NCBI RefSeq assembly: GCF_025736875.1
Contig: NZ_CP107052.1
Location: forward strand, 794,001-858,000
Length of the DNA: 64,000 bases
Origin: Candidatus Kirkpatrickella diaphorinae
GTDB lineage: Bacteria > Pseudomonadota > Alphaproteobacteria > Acetobacterales > Acetobacteraceae
Direction: 5' to 3'
In this document: in pieces, positions 8,515-17,533 of the stretch
Position numbering within the stretch: the stretch's first letter is position 1
Layout of the letters: each line of letters opens with the position of its first letter
Translations under genes and position numbers: made by a program
The notes under the pieces: model-generated
Database searches by the model: none
The model's input: the letters and a program-made list of their open reading frames with translations, nothing else
What the model was told of the DNA's origin: nothing

Positions 8515-9354
8515 ATGAAATTCCGTAAAGCGATTATCGCGTTGGCAGCGACATGGCGTGCGACAGTGAGTTTCGCTGAAGATACGCCTGACGTCGTTTT
8601 CCGGGTCAATCTCTCCCCACCGGAAACCGTCTTCAAAGAGGGTTTTTCCGCCGCCGGAAATGACAGGGATCTTCTGCATTACGTGTCAGGGATGTCCCTT
8701 GCTAACGATAATGAAGCCTACGTCGCAACCACAAGCTCTTTACCCAATGCCATCGACTTGTGTTCAGAATGTAATGAGGAGGCACTGACAGGGCCTTTAT
8801 ATATTTATTACATCCGCCCGACCGATAATTTTTACAGTGTTTCGGATTCCATACGCTTTGCGCAGAATGTCCTCCCCAATCCTGATGTCAGGCGAGAGAT
8901 CGACACGATCTGGCGGGCCACGCAGGGAGAGATGATTTATTACTGGGCCGCCCGCGCCGCCATTTCACCGAACCAGATTATGGGCGTGAGAAGATTTTAC
9001 TGGAATAATGACAACCCGACACTGAGTGCGCTGGAGCCTAATCCGAATTATGTCTATCGAGATCCTGAGGTCAGCGCCTATCCTATGCCGATCCATAATG
9101 CGACGATTGAGGCCGCCTTCGTCGCGCCTCAACCGCATGGCGTCGGTTTTGAAGCTGCTGGAATGGTGGACATGCTTCATGGCCCGCAATTTCAACGACA
9201 CGCAACTTTCAAATCGCCGCAATGCCGAGCCCTTCAGCGCTTGACCTTCCAGGAACTGCGCACGAAAAACTTAGGCAGGCTGATTGCCGCTGGCATTCTC
9301 ATGGATTCAACATCCGGTCAGCTCCGAAGCGTGCCTGGGCATGATGAGCTATGA
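8515..9354 (+). CDS. A2: pertussis-like ADP-ribosyltransferase A subunit, likely active, HDEL tail
   Basis: A 279-residue precursor with signal peptide (~1-21). The key residues look right for an R-S-E transferase: R30 in VVFRVNLSPP, the Thr/Ser strand ATTSS (71-75), YIYYIRPTDNFY, and QGE (137-139) as a Q-x-E loop. The C-terminal quarter has two Cys flanking a short loop, a helix (TKNLGRLIAAGIL) and GHDEL. Its 3' flank (GGGCATGATGAGCTATGACC) matches that of A3. Among the HDEL-bearing copies this has one of the most complete catalytic sets. ATG 8515 is preceded by AAAGAAAGAAACGGCC. Confidence 0.8.
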   Translation: MKFRKAIIALAATWRATVSFAEDTPDVVFRVNLSPPETVFKEGFSAAGNDRDLLHYVSGMSLANDNEAYVATTSSLPNAIDLCSECNEEALTGPLYIYYIRPTDNFYSVSDSIRFAQNVLPNPDVRREIDTIWRATQGEMIYYWAARAAISPNQIMGVRRFYWNNDNPTLSALEPNPNYVYRDPEVSAYPMPIHNATIEAAFVAPQPHGVGFEAAGMVDMLHGPQFQRHATFKSPQCRALQRLTFQELRTKNLGRLIAAGILMDSTSGQLRSVPGHDEL

Positions 9355-9541
9355 CCGCCCCCCTTCCCCTGGCCCCTCTTCCACTTTGGGAAAGCGACGT
9401 TCAGGCAACGCGTTTCCGTCAGGTTGCTTTGCTAACGTGGATGAGATGCGCCGCCTCACCAATTCCACAGTTCCTTTCTGACCATGTCGGTCATGACCGC
9501 AATTTCACCTTCACAAAATCATTGCAAGATCAGAGATCACC

Positions 9542-10381
9542 ATGAAACGCCTGACGGCCGCGCTCCTCATTGCCTCGGCTGCATTTGCGTCAGCAGGCTA
9601 CGCGATCGACCCGCCTGACATGGTTTATAAGGTCTCCTACCGGCCACCGGAAACCACTTTCCTCAATGGCTTCGTTGCCGTCGGTCGTGACAGAGACGTT
9701 GTTCGCTTCGCGTCGGGCGCATCAACAAGGGATAGCAGCACGGCCTATGTCTCGACGCTGGATTCGTGGCATCACGTATCCTACGTGGTCGAGTCCACGG
9801 CAAGGAGAAATCCCGAGCTCCCGATTTACATCTATTATGCCCGCCCGACCGAAAATTTCTTTAATGTCGAAGAGTCACTTTTATTTGCCCGGGATGTTCT
9901 ACCGAGTGGCGCGGCGCGACGGCAGGTCAATGATTTATGGCTCGCAACGCGCGGCTGGACACAGGGGAGCTGGGTCGCCACAGCCGCCATCGCGGGCGAT
10001 CAGATTTCCGGCGCACGTAGATATTACTGGAATAACGGTGATCCCTATTACGGCGCCTACATCGTCAACTGGAATTACTATTACCTGCCGCCGGAAGTGA
10101 GCCGCGGCCCGATGCCCGTGCATAATGCGACGGTAGACGCCGCTGAAGTCGCGGAAGAGGCGCATGGTGTTGGTTTCATGCCCGCCGCAGTCGCCAATAT
10201 GGCGTGCGATGCACAGCCCAGACGCCTTGGAAACGCGCAGACGCAGCGTTGCCCGACTGTCGAGAGCCTCTCCTTCGACACACTCCGCACGAAGGCAATC
10301 GCGAAGCTTATCGCTTCCGGCATTCTTGTAAGTGCATTACCCGCTCAGCTTGTGAGTGAGGCCGGGCATGATGAGCTATGA
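9542..10381 (+). CDS. A3: A-subunit paralogue, Arg to Lys, HDEL tail
   Basis: 279 aa with signal peptide ending SAGYA. The fold markers are kept (VYKVSYRPPETTF, DVVRFASGAS, YVSTLDS, YIYYARPTENFF), but the NAD-binding Arg is K30 and no Glu stands in the WTQGSW segment. The hinge MACDAQPRRL..RC has a dibasic site where toxin A chains are nicked. A CTA2-like helix (LRTKAIAKLIASGIL) and GHDEL end the protein. Its leader GATCAGAGATCACCATGAA is shared with A4. The fold is likely intact and transferase activity doubtful. Confidence 0.75.
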   Translation: MKRLTAALLIASAAFASAGYAIDPPDMVYKVSYRPPETTFLNGFVAVGRDRDVVRFASGASTRDSSTAYVSTLDSWHHVSYVVESTARRNPELPIYIYYARPTENFFNVEESLLFARDVLPSGAARRQVNDLWLATRGWTQGSWVATAAIAGDQISGARRYYWNNGDPYYGAYIVNWNYYYLPPEVSRGPMPVHNATVDAAEVAEEAHGVGFMPAAVANMACDAQPRRLGNAQTQRCPTVESLSFDTLRTKAIAKLIASGILVSALPAQLVSEAGHDEL

Positions 10382-10566
10382 CCGCCCCTTGCCCCGACCC
10401 CTTTTGCCAGAATGAGAGAATGCCACCGCGATATGCGCAATCGCCAAAAGGCGTTGGTGACGCTGCTAAAAAGCGCCTGGGCGTCCATGATGTCCTGGCA
10501 CGCTGGGCAGGCGGATCATCATCCTGGATACGCTCCCAAACAATCATCGCCAGATCAGAGATCACC

Positions 10567-11406
10567 ATGAAACTGTTTTCGGTCGCCCTTCTCACGGCTG
10601 CAACTCTGTCAACTACCATAAGTCGCGCGATGACCCCGCCTGATAAGGTTTATAAGGTCTCCTTCCAAACGCCGGAGACCGTATTTCAGACTGGCTTCGT
10701 GTCGCTCGGCCATGACAGGGATTTCATCCGCTACATATCAGGCGCGTCGACCGAAGATGACAGCACCGCCTGCGTCTCGTCGATGGATCTATGGTGCGAT
10801 GTGTCAGCAATCAGTGAAGCGACTGCAAGGCGACATCCCGAGCGCCCGATTTACGTCTATTACATCCGCCCGACGGAAAATTTCTTCAATGTGGAAGCGT
10901 CACTTTTATATGCCCGGGATGTTTTGCCGCCGGGCCCGGCCTGGCGGCAGGTCGATGATTTGTGGCGCGCGACACATCATTGGACGGAAGGAGCCTGGGC
11001 GGCCACCGCCGCGATTGCGGGTGACCAGATCTCGGTTGCACGAAGATATTATTGGAATGATGATCGACCTTATTTCGGTTCTTTCTTCAACAACCCGAAT
11101 TATTATATTCTGCCGCCGGAAGTCAGTCACCGCCCGCTATCCGTGCGAAATGCGACGGTAGAAGCCGCCGAGGTCGCGGAAGCAGCCCATGGCGTCGGGT
11201 TTGTGCCAGCTGCGGTCGTTAATACGGCGTGCGACCCTCAGTCCCAAAGCCTCGGCACATCCAGGACGCGCCCTTGCCCACCGGTTACTCGCCTCTCCTT
11301 CGGCGCACTCCGTACGAAAACGATCGCAAAGCTCATCGTTTCGGGCGCCCTCATGGGTTCGACGTCCGGTCAGCTCCGAAGTGAACCTGGGCATGATGAA
11401 TTATGA
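10567..11406 (+). CDS. A4: A-subunit paralogue, Arg to Lys, HDEL tail
   Basis: 279 aa from ATG 10567; the frame is open upstream to 10378, but the signal peptide and ribosome context place the start here. It carries K30 for Arg, SSMD in place of the STS strand, YVYYIRPTENFF, and only a displaced Glu (WTEGAW). The hinge is TACDPQSQSL..RPCPP, then the helix LRTKTIAKLIVSGAL and GHDEL. It is closest to A3 by shared leader and matching segments. Probably non-catalytic, or with altered chemistry. Confidence 0.75.
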   Translation: MKLFSVALLTAATLSTTISRAMTPPDKVYKVSFQTPETVFQTGFVSLGHDRDFIRYISGASTEDDSTACVSSMDLWCDVSAISEATARRHPERPIYVYYIRPTENFFNVEASLLYARDVLPPGPAWRQVDDLWRATHHWTEGAWAATAAIAGDQISVARRYYWNDDRPYFGSFFNNPNYYILPPEVSHRPLSVRNATVEAAEVAEAAHGVGFVPAAVVNTACDPQSQSLGTSRTRPCPPVTRLSFGALRTKTIAKLIVSGALMGSTSGQLRSEPGHDEL

Positions 11407-11586
11407 GTTGAGGCGGATCTGACCTGCAGGGGCCGGAGGGAAGATGTTGATCTGTCGATAAATGGCGAAGTCGATTGACCAATCCGAAGACGCTCCTTCC
11501 AACATTCCATCATTAGGCGCGATCGGATCAGACGGATTGTCGTTACAGTCTTAAAGTCTCATAATGATGCCAAAAACGAGATCGAT

Positions 11587-12426
11587 ATGAAATTTTCATC
11601 AGCTTTTCTCTTTGTCACAACAGGCCACTTTCCATCAGCAAGCCATGCCATCAACACGCCGAGCTACGTCATCAAGGTTGTGACTCAAGAGCCGACAAAT
11701 ATCTTTGCTCACGGCTTCATCACTTTAGGCCATGATCGAGACCTTGTCCGCTTCATTACAAGCACGTTGAGACAAAGATCAGCCTCGGCCTATTTGGCAA
11801 CCACCGAAGAACCGCCTGATTTAAGTCCGGTTTTTGGGGATATGGCAAGGTCGCACCCGGACCAGACACTTTACCTCTATCGTATCCGTCCGACCGATAA
11901 TTTTTACAATCTGGAAATGTTTCTCATCTTCGCACGAGATGCTCTCCCCGACGGCGCTGCCAGGAGGAGGCTGCATGATTACTGGCTCGCTACACGGGAA
12001 TGGTCGCCCGTCACGTGGTTAGCCACCGCTGCAATTACGGGCGATCATATAGCGGGAGCATATCCGTTTCGGATGGAGAATGGCGCCTTGCGGCTCGGCC
12101 GATACATCCCCAACCCTAATTATTTCTACGCAATACCGAAGGTGAGTGACCGCATAATCCCTGTGCGCAACGCAACGGTGGAAAATGCTGTCGTCGCGGA
12201 AAACCAGCATGGTCTCGGCTTTATTCCCGCCGCAATTGTTCCGGATGGTTGCAACGCGCAACCGAGACGTCTTTGTGCAGCCACGACCACCTCATGCCTG
12301 CCGCTTAAATATCTGTCTGTCCGCACGCTTCGCTCAAAAACAGTCGCGAAAATGATCGCCACCGGCATCATAGCAAGTACGGGCTCGGGCCAGCTTTTGC
12401 CAGGCTCCGGGCATGATGAATTGTGA
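11587..12426 (+). CDS. A5: A-subunit paralogue, Arg to Lys, HDEL tail
   Basis: 279 aa with signal peptide (~1-21). The first strand is VIKVVTQEP with K30; the Ser strand is ATTEE; the core is YLYRIRPTDNFY. The segment before the conserved W holds TREW, giving a Glu that may or may not align with the catalytic one. The hinge is DGCNAQPRRL..SCLP, then a helix and GHDEL. From A5 on, the hinge region shares GFIPAAIVPDGCNAQPR with A6 and A7, marking an A5-A7 subfamily. Confidence 0.73.
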   Translation: MKFSSAFLFVTTGHFPSASHAINTPSYVIKVVTQEPTNIFAHGFITLGHDRDLVRFITSTLRQRSASAYLATTEEPPDLSPVFGDMARSHPDQTLYLYRIRPTDNFYNLEMFLIFARDALPDGAARRRLHDYWLATREWSPVTWLATAAITGDHIAGAYPFRMENGALRLGRYIPNPNYFYAIPKVSDRIIPVRNATVENAVVAENQHGLGFIPAAIVPDGCNAQPRRLCAATTTSCLPLKYLSVRTLRSKTVAKMIATGIIASTGSGQLLPGSGHDEL

Positions 12427-12614
12427 TGACTGAGCCTGCAACAGATTTTTCTCTCTCAAAGGAGGGAAACATCACCGCGATGACAGGCCGAAATCATCAT
12501 GCGACGTGCATGTTGGCAGGCTTCGCCACAGCATCAAGTCTCGATTGCGATCAATAGAAGCAGAACATTTACGACGCTCCATTTTAACAAAAAAAATCAA
12601 GAACGGAGATCATT

Positions 12615-13454
12615 ATGAAGTTTCTCGTAGCCTCTCTCTTTGTCGCTTCATCGTTTTTCACTTCGGTGAGCTACGCCATCACCCCGCCAGACTGGGTTTA
12701 CAAGGTCGCCATGGGGGATCCTATACAAAAGTTTTCCGAGGGTTGGGTGACGATGGGCATCGACAGGGATCTCATGCGGTATCTGACCTGGAGTTCTGTG
12801 CGAGATGAGAGCACATATTACATCTGCTCCAATGAATTTTTGGATGATTTGGAGCCGGTGATTGAAGAAATTGCACGCAACCATCCTGATCAGATCGTCT
12901 ATGTCTATCAAATTCGACCGACCGATAATTTTCACAATCTGGAAGAATCTGTGCGTTTTGCGCGTGATGCTCTTCCGCCCGGAGAGGCGCGAGAGGCGTT
13001 GCACCAGGCATGGCTCGCAACGAGACATTGGGCGCATGGGTCATGGCCGGCCACCGCCGCGATCTCCGGCGCGCAGATTTTTGGCGCAACGCCCTATAAC
13101 TGGGTTGATGGACGGCTGAGACAGGGCCGCTTTATCTCTAATCCGGGTTACCTCTACGCGCTGCCGGAAGCGAGCAACGGCCCGATGCCCGTGCGAAATG
13201 CGACGGTTGAAGAAGCGGTTGTAGCTGAAGACCCGCACGGTGTCGGATTTATCCCGGGCGCGATTGTTCCTGACGGGTGCAATGCGCAACCGAGATGCCT
13301 CAGCGCGACCCCGTCCACCTCATGCCTGCCCCTTAAAAGCGTGCCTCTCCACACGCTCCATAGCAGAATGATCGCAAAAATGATCGCTGCCGGCATTCTG
13401 ACAGGGACAAGATCGGCGCAGCTCTGGACCGTTCCCGGGCATGATGAACTGTGA
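12615..13454 (+). CDS. A6: A-subunit paralogue, Arg to Lys, HDEL tail
   Basis: 279 aa with signal peptide ending SYA. It has K30 (WVYKVAMGDP), EGW instead of the usual NGF, and ICSNE where S-T-S is expected, so the active site is badly altered. The core YVYQIRPTDNFH and the hinge, helix and GHDEL tail are kept. The last ~70 codons are nearly the same as A7 at the DNA level, although the front halves differ. The leader (ACGCTCCATTTTAA, then an A-run) is also shared with A7. Confidence 0.73.
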   Translation: MKFLVASLFVASSFFTSVSYAITPPDWVYKVAMGDPIQKFSEGWVTMGIDRDLMRYLTWSSVRDESTYYICSNEFLDDLEPVIEEIARNHPDQIVYVYQIRPTDNFHNLEESVRFARDALPPGEAREALHQAWLATRHWAHGSWPATAAISGAQIFGATPYNWVDGRLRQGRFISNPGYLYALPEASNGPMPVRNATVEEAVVAEDPHGVGFIPGAIVPDGCNAQPRCLSATPSTSCLPLKSVPLHTLHSRMIAKMIAAGILTGTRSAQLWTVPGHDEL

Positions 13455-13641
13455 TTTTCGCGCTTTAAACAAATTTTTCGAACGGAGAAAGGAAATATCA
13501 TCGAATGACGGGTCAATGTTATAATGCATCGAACATGTCGGCCGAAATTTCCAGACTCTTAATTGTTTAAGTACGTTTAGTAAGAGCAATTATTGGCTAA
13601 CGCTCCATTTTAAAAAAAATAATATAGTAATGGAGGTCACT

Positions 13642-14481
13642 ATGAGGGTCCTGGCAGCCTCTCTTTTCATCACTTCGTCATTTTTTTCGACAGCCTGTTA
13701 TGCCTCGGACCCTCCGGACTGGGTTTATAGGATTTCCATGTCTGAGCCGGCGCAAATCTTCTCTCGTGGTTGGGTTTCGTCAGGGCATGACAGGGATCTT
13801 CTTCGCTTTCTGACTTCGGGTCCTACGGAAGATCAAACCTCAAATTATGTCACCACAGCCCAATATCTCTATGAAGTGGAGCCAATTGTCGAAAACATTG
13901 CTCGAAACTATCCTGACTTGACCGTCTACCTTTATCTAATACGCCCGACCAACAATTTTTTTAATCTGGAAGAGTCGTTGCGCATCGCTGCGGATGCTCT
14001 CCCGCTCGGTGAGGCAAGACAGGCGTTGCGTCAGGCATGGCGCGCAACGTGTCATTGGACGACGGGATTATGGCCAGCCAGAGGCGAGATTTCCGGCGCG
14101 CAGATTTTCGGTGCCGCACCCTATCATTGGGTCAATGGAGAGCTGAGAAGGCAAACCTTTATTTATAATCCGGATTTCCTCTACGCATTGCCAGAATCAA
14201 GCCGCTACCCAATGCCCGTGCGGAATGCGACGGTCGAGGAAGCGGTTGTAGCTGAAGACCCGCACGGTGTCGGATTCATCCCGGGCGCGATTGTTCCTGA
14301 CGGGTGCAACGCGCAACCGAGACGCCTCGGCGCAACCCCATCCACCTCATGCCTGCCCCTTAAACGCGTGCCTCTCAGCACGCTCCATAGCAGAATGATT
14401 GCGAAAATGATCGTTACCGGCATTCTGACGGGGACAAGCTCCGGGCAGCTCTGGAGCGTTCCCGGGCATGACGAGCTTTAA
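13642..14481 (+). CDS. A7: A-subunit paralogue, Arg kept, Glu missing, HDEL tail
   Basis: 279 aa from ATG 13642 (GGAGGT upstream; the frame is open from 13630). R30 is retained in VYRISMSEP, the Ser strand is VTTAQ, and the core is YLYLIRPTNNFF. No acidic residue is found in the CHWTTGLWPAR segment where the catalytic Glu is expected. The C-terminal hinge has DGCNAQPRRL..SCLP and the end is GHDEL. A6 and A7 appear to be recent duplicates or to have exchanged their 3' halves. Confidence 0.74.
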   Translation: MRVLAASLFITSSFFSTACYASDPPDWVYRISMSEPAQIFSRGWVSSGHDRDLLRFLTSGPTEDQTSNYVTTAQYLYEVEPIVENIARNYPDLTVYLYLIRPTNNFFNLEESLRIAADALPLGEARQALRQAWRATCHWTTGLWPARGEISGAQIFGAAPYHWVNGELRRQTFIYNPDFLYALPESSRYPMPVRNATVEEAVVAEDPHGVGFIPGAIVPDGCNAQPRRLGATPSTSCLPLKRVPLSTLHSRMIAKMIVTGILTGTSSGQLWSVPGHDEL

Positions 14482-14585
14482 GTGAGAATCGTCTTACGGC
14501 GCCTGGTTGGCGCATCGCGCGTCGATAAAACTGCGCAACACCTCAATTCCACCAATGCATCATCATAAAAAGAATGGAGTTCATC

Positions 14586-15428
14586 ATGAAATTACTGGCA
14601 GCCACAATTTTTATCGCCTCTTCATTCGTTGCCACAGCAAGTTTCGCCGTAGTCCCACCCTCTGTCGTCTATACTTTCTCTTTTGCACCGCCATCGGAAG
14701 TCATTGATGAGGGACATGGGATAAGCCTACCTGATGAGAGAACGAGCTTCTGGTCCGCAGGAGGGTGGCAATTCGGCACAAATCAGAATTACATCTCACT
14801 GCTGGCCAGAATGAATGAAATGTCATCGGTCTTGACGCATCTTGCCGAACATTTCCACTTCGAAACACTGTACGTCTATGAAATCCGCCCGACGGACCAT
14901 GTTTACAGCGTCGACGAATCCTTGCGATTCGCCATGAGTGTATTGCCGGAGGGTGCAGCAAGAAGTCAGATGCACACAGCATGGCTTTCATCGCGCGCGT
15001 GGACATCCGCGATGTGGGCGTCCACGAGGGCAATCCCCGCCGACCAGATTATCGGCGTGAGACGGTTGCGTATGGAGGGTGACAGATATGTGCCGGGTGA
15101 TCTCGAACCCAACCCCAATTACTTATTCGCGGAACCGGAAGTCAGCCATAATCCGCTACCTATACGGAATGCTTCAGTAGAAGCTGCCGCCGTCGCGGAA
15201 GACCCTGAAGGGGCTGGCTTCATACCCGGGCCTATTGTCACGATGACATGTAACTCAAAACCCCAACGTTTGAGTTCTTCTCAAGCAGATACCTGCCCCC
15301 TGCCGATCAAAAAGCTCTCGTTTTACGAGCTTTACAGCAAGACGGTGGCGAAGCTGATCGCTACCGGCATCCTCATGGATACAACCTCGGGGCAACTCAT
15401 GAGCGTACCGGGACATGATGAGCTTTAA
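14586..15428 (+). CDS. A8: divergent A-subunit paralogue, Arg to Thr, HDEL tail
   Basis: 280 aa from ATG 14586 with signal peptide ending SFA. The front is atypical: T30 at the Arg site (VYTFSFAPP), a region rich in W and G after it (SAGGWQFG), and no STS strand. The core YVYEIRPTDHVY, the W-A segment, hinge (MTCNSKPQRL..TCPL), helix (YSKTVAKLIATGIL) and GHDEL are preserved. Catalysis looks lost while the trafficking portion is maintained. Confidence 0.72.
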   Translation: MKLLAATIFIASSFVATASFAVVPPSVVYTFSFAPPSEVIDEGHGISLPDERTSFWSAGGWQFGTNQNYISLLARMNEMSSVLTHLAEHFHFETLYVYEIRPTDHVYSVDESLRFAMSVLPEGAARSQMHTAWLSSRAWTSAMWASTRAIPADQIIGVRRLRMEGDRYVPGDLEPNPNYLFAEPEVSHNPLPIRNASVEAAAVAEDPEGAGFIPGPIVTMTCNSKPQRLSSSQADTCPLPIKKLSFYELYSKTVAKLIATGILMDTTSGQLMSVPGHDEL

Positions 15429-15611
15429 ACCACGTCCTTTTATCCCGGTAGATTCGCCAATCGGTAAGAGAGGGCAATGAGATTGAGACTTCGTAAAAAA
15501 GCGTTGACTGAGACGCAATAGACCCCGCTTTGTTTTTGAAATTCGTCTCATTTCGATCATTCATTATTCTGGTTTCATCTTCACATAACAAATTCAATAA
15601 TGGAGATTACC

Positions 15612-16454
15612 GTGAAAGTTTTAGCCGCCTCGCTTTTAATCATCTCGACCTTGATCGTTTCTTCGGGCCACGCTGAAGATACGCAAAAAAAACTCTATAA
15701 AATTTCTTTTGATCCGAAGGAGAAAGTCTTCGCTGAGGGCTTTCCGATTGCGGGTGATGACAGTGACTTCCTCCATTTCATCGCCGGTTCTTCAATAAGG
15801 GAGGGACGCGCCCGCTTCATCCCTCTTTTCGACCACCTTTATGTCGTGATGGAACGCGCTCAGCAAATTGCCGACGCGAACCCCGGGACGCCGCTTTACG
15901 TTTACGAGGTCCGACAGACACCAAATTTCTACAACGTGATGCGATCTCTTGAATTTGCCAGTTCAGCTATTCCAGACTCTGAAACAACTCTCAACATTCG
16001 TCACGTGATGGAAGCAGAAAGACACTCACTCACCTATGCCTGGGCGGCGACCAGTTCGATCACGAGCGACCAGATTGCGGCGGTATATAGCTATGGTGAC
16101 CGTCATAATCCTCACAGTTTAGTCCATCTGGCTGACAATGAAGATTATATTTTTGCCCCGGCGGAAGTGAACCCTCAACCCCTGCCGGTACGCAACGAAA
16201 CATTGAATAATCTGGATGTTGCTGCGGAACCGCACGGCGCTGGCTATATGGCGGCCTTTGTCGCCAATATTCCGTGTGACCCGCAATCAAAACGCCTCGG
16301 CACATCATCTCTTTCACATCAATGCACGCCTCTTGAGAACCTTCCGGTCAAAACGGTTTATCAACGGACGATCGCGAAAATGATTGCTGCCGGCATCCTT
16401 ATGGGTTCGACCTCAGGTCAGCTCTGGAGTGCACCAGGTCATGACGAGCTTTAA
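15612..16454 (+). CDS. A9: A-subunit paralogue, Arg to Lys, HDEL tail, GTG start
   Basis: 280 aa. GTG 15612 is taken as the start because TGGAGATTACC precedes it and it begins the signal peptide; an in-frame ATG lies at 15600. The site has K30 (LYKISFDPK), no Ser strand (FIPLFD), core YVYEVRQTPNFY, and no Glu before AWAAT. Hinge IPCDPQSKRL..QCTP, helix QRTIAKMIAAGIL and GHDEL are present. It is one of the most diverged HDEL-bearing copies. Confidence 0.72.
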   Translation: MKVLAASLLIISTLIVSSGHAEDTQKKLYKISFDPKEKVFAEGFPIAGDDSDFLHFIAGSSIREGRARFIPLFDHLYVVMERAQQIADANPGTPLYVYEVRQTPNFYNVMRSLEFASSAIPDSETTLNIRHVMEAERHSLTYAWAATSSITSDQIAAVYSYGDRHNPHSLVHLADNEDYIFAPAEVNPQPLPVRNETLNNLDVAAEPHGAGYMAAFVANIPCDPQSKRLGTSSLSHQCTPLENLPVKTVYQRTIAKMIAAGILMGSTSGQLWSAPGHDEL

Positions 16455-16639
16455 GTCCTGACTACGCGCCCGTCTTGTCACGTATATCGCCCGGAAAAAC
16501 CCTTCACCCATCCGCGATAGCTGAAAGATATTGGTCCTGCCGCGGAGGAGTGTCTACGCGTCAAAGCGTCAATGATGAGGGCAGGGACAGATGGTTTCAG
16601 CAATCTAAATTCACTTAACGCTCACGGAATCAAAATCCC

Positions 16640-17452
16640 ATGAAATTCCTCAACGCCTCTCTCGTCATCGCGTCGATGATGTTTGCTTCAGTGAGTCACG
16701 CCAAAGCTGCGCCTTTGGTCGTTTACACCGTATCCTTCCAACCGCCGGAGAGCATCTTCTCCGCAGGCTTGACAAGCGACGGTACGGAGAAAGATCTCAA
16801 TCGCTTTCTGGCAGGCAAAGGCGCATCGGGGGAGAAATCGGCTTATCTCCCTCTGACAGAAGCGATGAGCCATGCGACGCGGATCAGTGAGGCGCTTACG
16901 CGTGATAAACCTCATGGCACGGTCTATGTTTATTACGTCCGCCCGACGAAGAATTTCTATAATATCGTCGACTCACGTCGATTTGCCGAGGAAATTTTAC
17001 CGCAAGGCGTGGCGAAGAAGGAATTGAACGATATCTGGTTCTCTACGCGCTATTGGGTGGAGGATGAGTGGGCGGCTGACACCTCAATCTCGAATGAGCA
17101 GATTATGGGCGTCAGAACCCTCACATGGCACGACGATGTCCCGGAACTTGGGGCATTCTCCCCGAACCCAAATTATATTTCGGCCGTGTCGGAGGTCAGC
17201 CAGCGCCCGATGCCGCCGCGAAACACGCCAATCGACGCCGCCGAGGTTGCGAAAAACGGGAAAGGCATCGATTTCATACCTGCGTCGATCGCAGAGATGG
17301 CCTGCACGCCGCAACATCTCAACCTCGCCGCATCGCCGTCAGGCCTGTGCCTGCCGCTTGAGCGGCTGTCGACCAGCAAGCTTCATGAACGAAAAGTCGC
17401 AAAAATGATCGTCACCAATGTTTTTTCGATTTCAGGCTCGGGCCAGCTTTAA
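16640..17452 (+). CDS. A10: A-subunit paralogue lacking HDEL, Arg to Thr
   Basis: 270 aa with signal peptide ending SHA. T30 replaces Arg, although the acidic segment VEDEW keeps an E-x-E. The core YVYYVRPTKNFY and the Cys hinge (MACTPQHLNL..GLCLP) are intact. The protein stops at SGSGQL, exactly where relatives continue with about nine more residues ending GHDEL, so the ER-retrieval tag has been removed by an early stop or deletion. Confidence 0.72.
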   Translation: MKFLNASLVIASMMFASVSHAKAAPLVVYTVSFQPPESIFSAGLTSDGTEKDLNRFLAGKGASGEKSAYLPLTEAMSHATRISEALTRDKPHGTVYVYYVRPTKNFYNIVDSRRFAEEILPQGVAKKELNDIWFSTRYWVEDEWAADTSISNEQIMGVRTLTWHDDVPELGAFSPNPNYISAVSEVSQRPMPPRNTPIDAAEVAKNGKGIDFIPASIAEMACTPQHLNLAASPSGLCLPLERLSTSKLHERKVAKMIVTNVFSISGSGQL

Positions 17453-17533
17453 AGCGCAACTGGGAAAGCGTTCCTGAAACTCGGTCAAGTTGATTGTGAT
17501 CCGTGCGAGAGAGAAAGTAGGCGCGAGACTGAT

